64,000 bases of DNA from Alcanivorax borkumensis SK2 (lineage in GTDB: Bacteria; Pseudomonadota; Gammaproteobacteria; Pseudomonadales; Alcanivoracaceae): the NCBI RefSeq assembly GCF_000009365.1, contig NC_008260.1, positions 1,027,501-1,091,500 on the forward strand. Reading direction: 5' to 3'. Position numbers and translations under genes: made by a program. Positions 16,940 through 27,198 of the stretch are shown in pieces. The notes under the pieces were generated by a model. It searched no databases and was not told the DNA's origin. It saw only the letters and a program-made list of their open reading frames with translations. Each line of letters starts with the position of its first letter. Positions within the stretch are counted from its first letter, which is position 1.

Positions 16940-18106
16940 ATGAAAATTGCAGTGGCGGGAATGGGGTATGTCGGGTTATCCAATGCGGTGTTGCTGGCCC
17001 AGAATAACACCGTAGTGGCGCTAGATATTGATGCCATAAAGGTAGAGAAAGTTCAAAACGGAATTTCCCCGATTGAGGATGCTGAAATTCAGTGCTTTCT
17101 GACAGCGCAATCGCTGGATTTGCACGCGACAACCGATAAAAATATGGCATTTGAAGGTGCCGATTTTGTAGTAGTGGCGACTCCCACTGACTATGACGTA
17201 AAGGCAAATTATTTCAATACGAGTAGTGTCGAGCTGGTAATTAGTGATGTGCTGGCTATTAATCCCCGCGCTACCATAATAATTAAATCGACGGTGCCGG
17301 TGGGTTATACGAAGACGCTGAGGGAACGTTTTGGTGTTGAAAATATCATCTTTTCTCCGGAGTTTTTGCGGGAAGGCAAAGCCCTGCATGATAATTTGCA
17401 CCCCTCTCGAATCATTGTAGGGGCCCAGTGTGAAGCCGCTCGTATTTTTGCTGACTTGCTTGTTCAGGGGGCGGAAACCGTTGCTCCTCCTGTGATATTG
17501 ACAGATTCAACCGAGGCAGAAGCGATTAAACTTTTTTCCAATACTTATTTGGCTATGCGGGTGGCCTATTTCAATGAGCTGGATAGCTATGCCGCTACCC
17601 ATAACTTGAATACCCGTCAGATCATTGATGGGGTTTGCCTTGATCCGCGGATTGGGGGGCATTACAACAATCCTTCTTTTGGTTATGGGGGGTATTGTTT
17701 GCCCAAAGATACCAAGCAGTTAGTGGCTAACTACGAGGATGTGCCGAATAACTTGATTAAGGCCATTGTGGATGCCAACCGGACACGTAAAGATTTTATA
17801 GCCGAAGATATTTTACGCCGTAACCCCGCCCGTGTGGGTATCTACCGGTTGGTGATGAAAGCGGGGTCGGACAACTTTAGGGCCTCTTCCATCCAAGGTG
17901 TTATGAAGCGGCTGAAGGCGAAAGGTATTGAAGTCGTGGTTTACGAGCCGGCACTGGCGGAGGAGGCATTTTTCAATTCGGTGGTGATTCGCGATTTTGA
18001 AACGTTTATTCAAACCTGTGATGTGATTGTTTCTAATCGTATGGTGAGTGAACTGGAAGGGGTGGCTGACAAGGTTTACACCCGTGATCTTTTTGGAAAT
18101 GATTAA
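16940..18106 (+). CDS. ugd: UDP-glucose 6-dehydrogenase
   Basis: This 388-residue enzyme oxidises UDP-glucose to UDP-glucuronate with two NAD+. The Rossmann motif VAGMGYVGL is at residues 5-13. The central segment has [20 protein letters not shown], and the catalytic motif [12 protein letters not shown] includes Cys253, Lys256 and Asp257. Length and motifs match the short Ugd of enterobacteria and vibrios. The ATG at 16940 is preceded by GAGG. Glucuronate would be an acidic component of the polysaccharide. Its intact active site contrasts with the degenerate paralogue at 19442. Confidence 0.95.
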   Translation: MKIAVAGMGYVGLSNAVLLAQNNTVVALDIDAIKVEKVQNGISPIEDAEIQCFLTAQSLDLHATTDKNMAFEGADFVVVATPTDYDVKANYFNTSSVELVISDVLAINPRATIIIKSTVPVGYTKTLRERFGVENIIFSPEFLREGKALHDNLHPSRIIVGAQCEAARIFADLLVQGAETVAPPVILTDSTEAEAIKLFSNTYLAMRVAYFNELDSYAATHNLNTRQIIDGVCLDPRIGGHYNNPSFGYGGYCLPKDTKQLVANYEDVPNNLIKAIVDANRTRKDFIAEDILRRNPARVGIYRLVMKAGSDNFRASSIQGVMKRLKAKGIEVVVYEPALAEEAFFNSVVIRDFETFIQTCDVIVSNRMVSELEGVADKVYTRDLFGND

Positions 18107-18118
18107 TCTTGGAATGCC

Positions 18119-18487
18119 ATGCAGCGTAAAAAGCGGTCTCTTTTATTTCTTATTTTCAGTGTGACGATTTTTATTTTGGGTGCATTACTGCCAGGAGAAT
18201 TAAGGGAGTCGATTAGTCAGTTGCTTCATTTGGGCAATGTGGATGCGTACGCGCATGTTTTTTTTGGCGCCTTGATTGCCTTGTTGTTGGCATGGCTTGG
18301 GGCTCCTTTTTTAATTGTTCTTATGGCCATCATTTCTCTTGGGGCCGTTATTGAAGTGGTACAGATATGGATTCCGGGGCGTTCCGCCACTTGGAGCGAT
18401 ATGGCCGGTAATGTGGCGGGCGCACTTATCGGATTGTTGGTACTAAGCCTTGGGCGGTGCGTGGTTAAGAGAGGGCATAATGGTTAG
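18119..18487 (+). CDS. VanZ-like family membrane protein
   Basis: This 122-residue protein has about four hydrophobic helices (SLLFLIFSVTIFILGALLPG, AHVFFGALIALLLAWLGAPF, IVLMAIISLGAVIEVVQIW and a C-terminal helix). Polar motifs characteristic of VanZ-like proteins are present: DAYAHVFFG, then EVVQIWIPGRSATWSDMAGN. Its biochemical role is not established; in polysaccharide loci it is a frequent passenger. Its stop overlaps the galU start by eight bases, so the two are probably co-expressed. Confidence 0.8.
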   Translation: MQRKKRSLLFLIFSVTIFILGALLPGELRESISQLLHLGNVDAYAHVFFGALIALLLAWLGAPFLIVLMAIISLGAVIEVVQIWIPGRSATWSDMAGNVAGALIGLLVLSLGRCVVKRGHNG

Positions 18488-19361
18488 AAAAGCAGTGTTA
18501 CCGGTGGCGGGGTTTGGTTCGCGTATGTTGCCGGCGTCTAAGTCGATACCGAAGGAAATGTTGCCCGTTGTGGACCGACCGGCTATTGAGTACGTGGTAA
18601 AGGAGGCGGTTCGAGCAGGGATCAAAGATATTGTATTGGTATCCCATTCTTCCAAGAGCGCGATTGAAGACTATTTTGATACCCAATTTGAGCTAGAGCA
18701 TCAGCTTGAAAAGAAAGGTAAAACGGCTTTGCTGGATGCGCTGCAGAATATCCTTCCGGCGGATGTAAATATTATTTCTGTGCGTCAACATCACGCCCTG
18801 GGGCTGGGGCATGCGGTTGCCTGTGCCGCCCCGGTGATAGGCAATGAGCCTTTCGCGGTGTTGCTGCCCGATGTGTTGGTGGATTGCCAGGATATAGAAG
18901 AGGATCTGGCGGTTATGGTCCGCCGTTATCATGATACGTCTGCCGCCCAAATTATGGTGGAAGAGGTTCCCGCGCAGAGGGTTGATCAATACGGAATTGT
19001 GGCTTTGGAGGGGGATGCCCCCAAAGCTGGTGATTCTGCTGCCATGCGCGCCATTGTAGAAAAACCGCCTATTAATGAGGCTCCGTCTCGGTTATCCGTC
19101 GTGGGCCGTTATGTGCTCCCCGGTGAAATTATGGCCATTCTTGCTGAGACACAACCCGGGGCAGGTAACGAGATTCAGCTCACCGATGCGATTGCAACAT
19201 TAATTAAGCAAAGCCCTGTGGAGGCTTATTCCATGCGTGGCCAGACCTTCGATTGCGGTAACAAGGCGGGCTATTTGCGCGCTATATTCCATTATGCTGC
19301 GCGACACCCAGATTTGGGCGAGCATGCCAGAGCCATGATGGCCGAAGCTAGCCAGCACTAA
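18480..19361 (+). CDS. galU: UTP-glucose-1-phosphate uridylyltransferase
   Basis: This 293-residue nucleotidyltransferase makes UDP-glucose from glucose-1-phosphate and UTP. The N-terminal signature AGFGSRMLPASKSIPKEMLP holds the nucleotide-binding loop and the conserved KEMLP. Further motifs are QHHALGLGHAV, VLLPDVLVD, IVEKPP and FDCGNKAGYL. It supplies substrate for Ugd and GalE encoded nearby. The ATG at 18480 overlaps the end of the VanZ-like gene. Confidence 0.95.
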   Translation: MVRKAVLPVAGFGSRMLPASKSIPKEMLPVVDRPAIEYVVKEAVRAGIKDIVLVSHSSKSAIEDYFDTQFELEHQLEKKGKTALLDALQNILPADVNIISVRQHHALGLGHAVACAAPVIGNEPFAVLLPDVLVDCQDIEEDLAVMVRRYHDTSAAQIMVEEVPAQRVDQYGIVALEGDAPKAGDSAAMRAIVEKPPINEAPSRLSVVGRYVLPGEIMAILAETQPGAGNEIQLTDAIATLIKQSPVEAYSMRGQTFDCGNKAGYLRAIFHYAARHPDLGEHARAMMAEASQH

Positions 19362-19441
19362 TGTGGATGGTTTATTGGGCTCTGCAGGTACTTTGCTTGC
19401 GGGTGTCTATCGTATGAGGATAACGCGAAGGGTTTGGTGAT

Positions 19442-20731
19442 ATGCAGGTGGCGGTTTATGGCGACACGTTATGCGCCCAGGTAACGGCAACGGCGCTTGC
19501 TCAGACCGGGCATCAGGTAGCTTGGTACGTATTTGGTATAGAGGAGCATGAGCAGCTAAATCAAGAGCAACCGTTATTTAACGAGCAAGGGCTGGACCGC
19601 TTGTATGTTGAGCAGATCAGCGCGGGCCGTTTGGTTCCTTTGTTAAGAGGACAAAGCGCAGTTGATATCTCGCCCTCGGAGGTGGTGTTTCTTGCTTTGT
19701 CACCGGGTAGCGAAACCTTGGCAGAGGATATTCTCGCTGTTGATGTAAAGCCTGGCGCTTGTCGATTGGTGGTGAACCAGACCGTGGGGCCCGTAGGGGT
19801 GGCGGAACGATTGCGGCAATACTTATTGTCTGCAGGCTATGATGCGGCTCTAGTGGCTTTGCCAGATTTGATTCAGGAGGGGAATGCCTTCCTGACCTTT
19901 ACTCGTCCTGAGAGTATTTTGCTGGGGTGTTATGAGCGCGAAGGCGAGGCCCTGATGCGTGAGCTGCTGCGCCCTTTCAATCGGCGTAAAGATGTTCTTC
20001 AGGTGATGAGCCTGCGGGAGGCGGAGTTCGCAAAACTCGCCATCAGCGGCATTTTGGCTACCCGAATCAGTTTTATGAATGACATGGCCGCCTTATCGGA
20101 GTCGTTGGACGTGGATATTGATGCGGTACGCGTCGCAATGGGGGCAGACTCTCGTATAGGTGAGGCTTACCTTTACCCGGGATGCGGATTTGGCGGGCCT
20201 GGCTTGAGCAGTAATGTACTGGCTTTGCTGGATGCTCAGCAGCAGAAAGCCGCGGAGCCTGGTTTACTCGAGCAGGTGTTGCATACCAATGAACGGCAAA
20301 AAGAAGTTCTGTTTCGCAAGTTTTGGCAGTACTGCAACGGCTGTGTAAAAGGTAAGCGGGTTGCGATCTGGGGGGCGTCCTTCAAGCCGGGCACAGCCCG
20401 GGTAGAAAACGCGCCTGCCTTGAAGATTATAGAAGCGTTATGGGCGCAGGGTGTGGACGTGGCTGTGCATGATCCCAAGGCCTTGCCCGATTTAAAACGC
20501 TGGGCTGAGAAGCAAAATAGAAAACTGTTGCTGTGTGATACCCCCTACGAGGCCACCTTGGGCGCCGATGCATTGATGCTGGTCACCGAGTGGAAACCTT
20601 ATTGGAGCCCAGATTGGCAGCGTTTGAAACAAGAGATGCGGACCGGGCTTATTCTCGATGGCCGTAATATTTATGACCCTGCATTTGTTAAGGCACAGGG
20701 GCTGGAATATCGTGGAATTGGACGGAGCTAG
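19442..20731 (+). CDS. UDP-glucose dehydrogenase-like protein lacking the catalytic Cys
   Basis: This 429-residue protein has the overall layout of the UDP-glucose/GDP-mannose dehydrogenase family: an N-terminal nucleotide-binding domain, a central helical domain and a C-terminal domain with [20 protein letters not shown]. The first glycine-rich loop is degenerate ([10 protein letters not shown] in place of GxGYVG). In the catalytic motif GFGGxCxxKD the sequence is [10 protein letters not shown]: Gly254 replaces the Cys, Ser257 the Lys and Asn258 the Asp. Normal dehydrogenase chemistry therefore looks impossible. The gene is full length with no frameshift, and sits between galU and pgi as the ugd of Acinetobacter capsule modules does. 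Function is unknown; automatic annotation as ugd would be misleading. Confidence 0.8.
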
Positions 20732-20733
20732 GC

Positions 20734-22380
20734 ATGGTGCCTGAACAAAATGATCTAACCGAGAGTTCGGTCTGGCTGCAGCTTGAAAACCTTGCACGTG
20801 AGGAAGGCTCTTTGCATTTGTCTGATTTTTTCGTTCAAGAGCTGGGAAGGTGTGCCCATTTTTGCCTTGAGAGCGATGGCCTCTTGGTAGACTTGAGCAA
20901 GCAGAGGGTGTCGTCTCATGCTCGTGATTTACTGGTGAGTTTGGCCGATGAACGGGGCCTTGATCGTTGGAGTGAGGCGTTATTTGCCGGTGCAGAGGTG
21001 AATTGCACCGAGAACCGCAGTGCCAAGCACTGGTTGCTCCGTGATCCGTCTGATCAAGCTGCTGAGATCCATGGCCAGCTGGAGATCATGGACTCTATCG
21101 TCTCGCGCGTGTTGGAAGGTCAGTGGCGGGGTGTATTGGGCGATGCGATTACGGATGTGGTTAATGTGGGCGTTGGGGGATCTGAATTGGGGCCGTTAAT
21201 GGCGGCATTCGCGCTGCATTCGACGCCCTTGGCAGAGGGAGAAGTGCGGCCCAGCCTTCATTTCGCATCGTCAATGGATGGCAGCCAGATTTCCCAGGTG
21301 CTTCAGGAACTGAACCCGCGCACGACACTGGTGCTGGTGTCGTCTAAATCCTTTACTACTGTGGATACGTTGCACAACGCCAATACGGCACGTAGCTGGA
21401 TGGCCCGTGCACTGGGGCTTGAAATGGATAACGAAGCGATGCTGCGTTGCCATTTTATTGGTATTTCCGCACAACCGGACAAGATGACCGCGTGGGGGAT
21501 TCCATCGACTAACCAGTTACAGTTCTGGGATTGGGTGGGCGGGCGTTATTCTTTGTGGTCTGCTATTGGTTTGCCCATTGCACTTACCGTGGGGATGCAT
21601 GGGTTTCGTGAGTTGCTGGCGGGTGCCCATGACATGGATCTCCACTTTCGCCAGCGCCCATGGCACGAGAATATTCCGGTTATGTTGGCTTTGGTGGATG
21701 TGTGGAATATCAATTTTCTGGATATCCGCGCCCGTGCAGTGCTGCCCTACGATGGCCGCTTAAAATATCTGCCTGCTTATCTAGAACAGTTAGAGATGGA
21801 GTCTAACGGGAAGAGTGTGTCGCGTAATGGCGACCCTGTGGATTACCACACCTGTCCGGTGATTTGGGGTGAGGTTGGCCCGAATGCACAGCATGCCTTT
21901 TTCCAGTTGTTGCACCAGGGTACTCAGCCGGTGGCGTGCGAGTTTTTGATGACCGCACGGCGCTATACCGAAAGCGCACATTCGGGTGCGGCGGTGGAAT
22001 TGGAAGGCCAGCATGCTCTGTCTAACGCCAATTGCCTGGCTCAATCGCGTTTGTTGGCGTTTGGCGAGCAGGCTTTGGATTCAACGTTGGCTTTGCCTGC
22101 TTACAAGCGTTATCGGGGTAATCAGCCCAGCACCACTCTGGTGCTGGATGAGTTGTCGCCTAGAACCCTTGGCTCCTTGCTGGCCATGTATGAGCATAAG
22201 GTGTTTGCCCAAGCGGTGATTTGGGGAATTAACCCTTTTGATCAATGGGGCGTGGAGATGGGTAAGGTGATTGCCACCGATATGTTGGCGGTTCTGGCGG
22301 ACCCTGATGGCGCCCATGAGGTGGATGATTCCTCACTGTCGTTAGCGCGCCATATCGCGTGCAAGCAAGCGACGCAATAA
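20734..22380 (+). CDS. pgi: Glucose-6-phosphate isomerase
   Basis: This 548-residue enzyme interconverts glucose-6-phosphate and fructose-6-phosphate. Family motifs in order are [26 protein letters not shown], the [20 protein letters not shown] signature with its catalytic Glu/His region, and the C-terminal [14 protein letters not shown] signature. It begins two bases after the preceding stop, so it belongs to the same transcript. Here it links central metabolism to the nucleotide-sugar supply made by GalU and the phosphomutase. Confidence 0.95.
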
Positions 22381-22469
22381 CATTAAACACGAATGCAAAT
22401 GGACAGAGCCCTCCCTTATCATGCTGTGCCAGCTGGTTGTGTGCTCTGTGCCTTACAAGGATGACATTA

Positions 22470-23843
22470 ATGACTCACCCCATTCCCGCTTCGATTTTTC
22501 GTGCTTACGATATTCGCGGTATTTATAACGAAACGCTCACGGATGCATGGGCTTATGAAATTGGTCGGGCGATTGGGTCCGAGGTGCAAGCTCAAGGACA
22601 GACGGCCATCGCTATAGGGCGAGATGGGCGCTTGTCTGGTCCCGCTTTGTTGCAGGCCTTGAGTGAGGGTGTTCAGTCCACGGGGTGCGCAGTAGTGAAT
22701 GTGGGGTTGGTACCGACGCCTGTGCTGTATTTTGCAACGCATCATATTGAGGGGCTCAATTCCGGTGTGATGCTGACTGGTAGCCATAACCCGGGCAATT
22801 ACAATGGTTTTAAAATTGTAATTGACGGTGTGACACTCTCGGGTGAACGCATTCAGGCGTTGCATCGCAGAATTGTAGATCAGCGCTTTGCTGAAGGGCA
22901 GGGCGAGTATCGTGAGCAGGATGTGCTGGTGGACTACCAGGCTGCGTTTTTGAGCGCCCATAGCCTAGCGCGACCTATGAAGGTGGTTGTGGATTGTGGC
23001 AATGGCATCACTGGTTTACAGGCACCGCAAGTGCTTGAGGCGTTAGGGTGTGAGGTTGTGCCGCTGTTCACTGACGTGGACGGCACCTTCCCGAATCATC
23101 ACCCGGACCCGGGTGACCTCAACAATTTGCAGGATTTAATTGCTAGCGTAAAAGCAGAAAAGGCCGACCTTGGATTGGCTTTTGATGGTGACGGCGATCG
23201 GGTTGGGGTTGTTACACCTGCTGGAGAGGTGGTGTATCCGGATATTCTGCTAATGGCGCTGGCAGAGGATATGGTGAGCAGGCATCCCGGCGCAAAAGTT
23301 ATTTTTGATGTGAAGTGCACAGGCTCCCTGTTCGACGTGATTAGGGACGCCGGGGGGGAGCCAGAAATGTGGCAAACCGGACACTCCCTTATCAAAGCAC
23401 GCATGAAAGAAACCGGTGCCTTGTTAGCAGGAGAGATGAGTGGGCATATCTTTTTTGCTGAAGATTGGTACGGCTTTGATGATGCCTTGGTGGCTGCTGC
23501 CAGGATACTGGGTATCATCAGCCGAACAGAGGGAGGCGCGGAGGCCCTTTTCGGGCGCTACCCGGTGCTGTGCACGACCCCGGAAATCAATATCAATGTG
23601 ACGGACGAGAACAAATTCCGTATCGTGGAATATCTGCAGACGAATGCGGAGTTCGGCGAAGGCGAGCGCCGCGTCATTGATGGTATCCGTATGGATTATG
23701 CCGATGGTTGGGGCCTGTGTCGGGCCTCCAATACTTCGCCGAAGTTAGTGTTGCGTTTTGAGGCAGATAACGATGAAGCCCTAGGCCGAATTCGTGACTT
23801 GTTCGAGGTTAACGTAAGCAAAGCGATGGCCGCGGTGGGTTAA
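22470..23843 (+). CDS. Phosphomannomutase/phosphoglucomutase (AlgC/ManB type)
   Basis: This 457-residue alpha-D-phosphohexomutase interconverts hexose-6-phosphates and hexose-1-phosphates. The N-terminal FRAYDIRGIYNETLTD is typical of AlgC-like bifunctional enzymes. The phosphoserine loop is LTGSHNPGNYNGFK (Ser105). The metal loop is AFDGDGDRVGVV and the sugar-binding loop is GEMSGHIFF. The C-terminal phosphate-binding loop is RASNTSPKLVLRFEAD. The ATG at 22470 is chosen over upstream in-frame starts because it follows AAGG and begins the conserved domain. It would provide glucose-1-phosphate for GalU and possibly mannose-1-phosphate. Confidence 0.92.
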   Translation: MTHPIPASIFRAYDIRGIYNETLTDAWAYEIGRAIGSEVQAQGQTAIAIGRDGRLSGPALLQALSEGVQSTGCAVVNVGLVPTPVLYFATHHIEGLNSGVMLTGSHNPGNYNGFKIVIDGVTLSGERIQALHRRIVDQRFAEGQGEYREQDVLVDYQAAFLSAHSLARPMKVVVDCGNGITGLQAPQVLEALGCEVVPLFTDVDGTFPNHHPDPGDLNNLQDLIASVKAEKADLGLAFDGDGDRVGVVTPAGEVVYPDILLMALAEDMVSRHPGAKVIFDVKCTGSLFDVIRDAGGEPEMWQTGHSLIKARMKETGALLAGEMSGHIFFAEDWYGFDDALVAAARILGIISRTEGGAEALFGRYPVLCTTPEININVTDENKFRIVEYLQTNAEFGEGERRVIDGIRMDYADGWGLCRASNTSPKLVLRFEADNDEALGRIRDLFEVNVSKAMAAVG

Positions 23844-23921
23844 TTCTACGATTGGCTTGGCTGTTTAATTTCAACGGGTGGTGGCAGCTCAGGCGATAAC
23901 CTTGGAACAGGATGATGAATC

Positions 23922-24941
23922 ATGAGCAAAGTATTGGTCACCGGCGGAGCCGGTTATATCGGCTCTCACACGGTGCTGTTGCTGCTTGAAGCTGGGCGCG
24001 AGGTTGTCGTGCTTGATAACCTCACCAATAGCAGCGAGGAGAGCCTACGCCGTGTCCAAAGGTTAACTGGGCGTGAGCTGACTTTCATTAAAGGCGACAT
24101 TCGCGATGCGGATTGCCTAGATCGACTTTTCGCCGACCATGATATCGATTCCGTGATCCATTTTGCTGGCCTGAAGGCGGTGGGTGAATCGGTTGAGCAG
24201 CCATTGCAATACTACGATTGCAATGTGGTAGGCACGGTGCGTTTGTTGGAAGCCATGGAGCGGGCAGGGGTGCGAACTCTGGTATTTAGCTCATCGGCAA
24301 CGGTGTACGGGGACCCGGCCTCTGTGCCCATTAAGGAAAACTTTCCTCTTAGTGCGACCAATCCCTATGGTGCCAGTAAGTTGCACATTGAAGATATGCT
24401 CCGTGATCTCTACTCCAGCGATAACCGGTGGCAGGTGGCGTTACTGCGCTATTTTAATCCTGTGGGCGCCCATGAAAGTGGCGAAATAGGTGAGGACCCT
24501 AATGGTATTCCCAATAACCTCATGCCGTTTATTGCACAGGTTGCCATTGGCAAGCGAGCACAGCTGAGTGTTTTTGGTGGAGATTATGCGACGCCGGATG
24601 GCACTGGAGTGAGGGATTATATCCATGTGATGGATTTAGCCCAGGGACATTTGGCGGCACTGCAGGCTTTAGAGGGCGATCGTGGTCTGCTGACGGTGAA
24701 TTTGGGAACCGGGCGAGGCTACAGTGTGCTGGAAATGATTGCGGCCTTTTCTAAGGCCAGCGGGCGAGACGTTCCCTACCAGATTGTGGAACGTCGATCG
24801 GGAGATGTGGCTACCTGTTACGCGGATCCTGCCCATGCAGAAGAAGTCATCGGGTGGAAGGCTGCCCGCGGCATTGATGATATGTGCTGTGACCACTGGC
24901 GTTGGCAGGAAAGTAATCCTGAAGGGTATGGCGAGAGATAG
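23922..24941 (+). CDS. galE: UDP-glucose 4-epimerase
   Basis: This 339-residue extended SDR interconverts UDP-Glc and UDP-Gal (and in some members the GlcNAc/GalNAc forms). It shows the NAD+ loop [11 protein letters not shown] at the start, the [10 protein letters not shown] segment, the YGASK catalytic motif near residue 150 and [20 protein letters not shown]. In Acinetobacter capsule modules the equivalent gene is gne1; which sugars it uses here cannot be told. It closes the precursor block galU to galE. Confidence 0.94.
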   Translation: MSKVLVTGGAGYIGSHTVLLLLEAGREVVVLDNLTNSSEESLRRVQRLTGRELTFIKGDIRDADCLDRLFADHDIDSVIHFAGLKAVGESVEQPLQYYDCNVVGTVRLLEAMERAGVRTLVFSSSATVYGDPASVPIKENFPLSATNPYGASKLHIEDMLRDLYSSDNRWQVALLRYFNPVGAHESGEIGEDPNGIPNNLMPFIAQVAIGKRAQLSVFGGDYATPDGTGVRDYIHVMDLAQGHLAALQALEGDRGLLTVNLGTGRGYSVLEMIAAFSKASGRDVPYQIVERRSGDVATCYADPAHAEEVIGWKAARGIDDMCCDHWRWQESNPEGYGER

Positions 24942-25017
24942 GGAGCTATCGCTGACTGAATGAGTGCTTTCCAAGCTTCTGTTTTACGGTTCTATATAAA
25001 GAGAGTGGGTTGGGAAC

Positions 25018-26298
25018 ATGCTCAAATCAGTTTTATATAAAAACTTCTTATCTGTAGGTGGGATGCGTCTTGCGGGGATTCCCCTGACATTGGCAACCAG
25101 TGTGTTGTTGGCCAGGCTGCTTGGACCAGAGGGATACGGTTACTACTCTTTTGCGATGGCATTGGTTCCTTTGCTTGCGATTCCTGTGTCCAGTGGTTTG
25201 CAGCAGTTTGCGACACGGCAAGTAGTTAGCTATCGGTTGGCCGAACAATTTTCTCTGGCAAGGGGACTGGTGTCTCTGGCAGGGATGTGGATATTGCTTT
25301 ATTCCGTTCTTGTGTTTGTTTTTTTTCTGGTCGCTAGTCAGCTTTTTCCTGAGATCTTTGAAGAAAAAAAATGGGCTATCATGCTCATTGCCATCTTTAT
25401 TATCCCCTTTATTGGTGGTAACTCAGTGCGATGTGGTATGTCCAAGGCTCTGGGGCAGCCTTTTTGGTCCGAGCTGCCACTAAGACTGATCCAACCCGCT
25501 CTGCTTCTTGGGATAGTTGTTCTGCTTTATCTCTGGGGGATTAAGGGTGCAAACTTCGCCATTTATGCTCAGCTAATAAGTTTCTCTTTGGCATTTATCA
25601 TTGCAGTAATAATCTTTGTACTTGTAGCGCCTGCGGATATGCGGGAGGGCAATAGGACTTATGAAATAGGCTTCTGGGCGCGCTCTCTGATTCCATTTAG
25701 CCTTTTATCTGCGGTTACATTGCTCGGAGCGCAAATTTCCATTGTACTTCTAGGGATTCTCGGTGAACCTGAAGCCGTAGCTGGAATGAGGGTGGCTGAC
25801 CGTGGTGCCGCGCTTGTGCTTCTTCCATTGACCACAGTTAACATGATTGTCGCACCGTATATTGCTCGTTATTTCAAGCAAGGTGACCGAGAAAAACTGC
25901 AAGCTACCTTAAGACTGTCTTCCAGGTTGGCACTTTTGTTTGCATTACCTGCGGCGAGTCTGTTTCTCTTTTTTGGTGAGCAGATAGTCGGCCTTGTTTT
26001 TGGTCTTGAATATATTGCGTACGCATTTTGGCCACTAGTGATTCTTTCTGCGAGCCAATTGTTCAGTGTTTTTTGTGGTTCGGTTGGCAATGTGTTGGCA
26101 ATGAGTCATCAGGAAAATAGGGCCGTTACCGGTCATATTCTGGCATTGAGCGTCAATGTGATTCTGTGCTTTTTTTTGATTCCGACGTATGGTGCTGTGG
26201 GAGCTGCATTGGCTACTGGAGCAGGATTGATCGTCTGGAATCTGGTGCTGGCTTACTTCGTGATTAAACAGGTAAAGGTAAGCCCCTTTCCTATTTAG
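25018..26298 (+). CDS. wzx: Wzx-type flippase / oligosaccharide translocase (MOP superfamily)
   Basis: This is a 426-residue polytopic protein with about twelve to fourteen hydrophobic segments. It starts with FLSVGGMRLAGIPLTLATSV and the family-typical LLARLLGPEGYGYYSFAMAL. Late segments such as LVILSASQLFSVFCGSVGNV fit the MOP superfamily. It should flip undecaprenyl-PP-linked repeat units across the inner membrane. The gene is AT-richer than the precursor block upstream and is the only flippase in the window, although two initiating transferases are present. Confidence 0.87.
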   Translation: MLKSVLYKNFLSVGGMRLAGIPLTLATSVLLARLLGPEGYGYYSFAMALVPLLAIPVSSGLQQFATRQVVSYRLAEQFSLARGLVSLAGMWILLYSVLVFVFFLVASQLFPEIFEEKKWAIMLIAIFIIPFIGGNSVRCGMSKALGQPFWSELPLRLIQPALLLGIVVLLYLWGIKGANFAIYAQLISFSLAFIIAVIIFVLVAPADMREGNRTYEIGFWARSLIPFSLLSAVTLLGAQISIVLLGILGEPEAVAGMRVADRGAALVLLPLTTVNMIVAPYIARYFKQGDREKLQATLRLSSRLALLFALPAASLFLFFGEQIVGLVFGLEYIAYAFWPLVILSASQLFSVFCGSVGNVLAMSHQENRAVTGHILALSVNVILCFFLIPTYGAVGAALATGAGLIVWNLVLAYFVIKQVKVSPFPI

Positions 26299-26335
26299 TT
26301 TTATCCTGAAGGCTGAAGGAATACGCGGAGGTTTT

Positions 26336-27181
26336 TTGATTATCAAATACAGGGTTGTTCACCGAGTCTCTATAAAAGAGGCGCTGGTCATTTATTCGAG
26401 ATTTTTTTTTAGGAAGCTTGAAGACCTGTTTGCTAGCCCAGTGATAACTGACAAGAAAGCACTGTTGGTGGCAGGTTGTGGCCATAGTGGCACGACCCTG
26501 CTTGCTGCGAAGCTGGGCAATCATCCTAATATTTTTGCAGTGGGAAGAGAAACAGAGTTTCTTCTGCCGGATAAAAATTCGCTTGTTACGGCTTCAAAGT
26601 TGTTGTCCGAATGGGTTTATTGCGCAGAATATCTTGGCAAGGAATATGTTCTCGAAAAGACACCGAAGCATATTTATTTTATCGACCGTGCAGGGGTTAT
26701 TGCGCCTAACCATAAAGTTTTGGTGACAATCAGAAACCCTTTAGACAATGTGGCATCGTTATTCAAACGTTTTGGTGACCTTGATCTGGCCATTGAGAGA
26801 TGGGTTAACGATAATCACATCGTCGCTGGAATCGCAGGTTCTGGTAATGTCTATGTTGTTCGCTATGAAGACCTGACTGCGGCCCCTGAAGCGACCTTTA
26901 TTTCCTTGTTTGAATTTATTGGCGACAGTTTTGATCCGTCAATACTGGAGGAAGGAAAAACGGCGTATGACTCTGCCGTGTTAAAGGGGAATATGGTGGT
27001 TCGCAGGGATCAGGTTAAGTCCAGAATCCGGGTTAATAATGGGGCTTGGCGAAAAGTTCTTGATGAAGAGCAGGCTCTTTATGTCTGGAGGCGGGTGTCG
27101 GTTGTTGCGCAAGCCCTAGGGTATCACGGCCTTGAAGATTGCTACTTTCCGACAGATGATGAGAGTAACGGGTGTTCCTGA
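26336..27181 (+). CDS. PAPS-dependent sulfotransferase family protein
   Basis: This 281-residue protein carries the PAPS 5'-phosphosulfate loop LLVAGCGHSGTTLLAAKLG (about residues 43-61). Near residue 130 lies the 3'-phosphate-binding motif VTIRNPLDNVASLFKRF. An EKTPKH segment lies between. This is the pattern of carbohydrate sulfotransferases. It presumably transfers sulfate from PAPS to a sugar of the lipid-linked repeat unit. The start is a TTG at 26336 behind GGAGG (26327-26331), with no ATG in a suitable position. It follows the flippase gene by 37 bases. Together with cysC (14462) it argues for a sulfated polysaccharide. Low GC suggests transfer. Confidence 0.87.
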   Translation: MIIKYRVVHRVSIKEALVIYSRFFFRKLEDLFASPVITDKKALLVAGCGHSGTTLLAAKLGNHPNIFAVGRETEFLLPDKNSLVTASKLLSEWVYCAEYLGKEYVLEKTPKHIYFIDRAGVIAPNHKVLVTIRNPLDNVASLFKRFGDLDLAIERWVNDNHIVAGIAGSGNVYVVRYEDLTAAPEATFISLFEFIGDSFDPSILEEGKTAYDSAVLKGNMVVRRDQVKSRIRVNNGAWRKVLDEEQALYVWRRVSVVAQALGYHGLEDCYFPTDDESNGCS

Positions 27182-27198
27182 CACCCGAGATATTTGTA

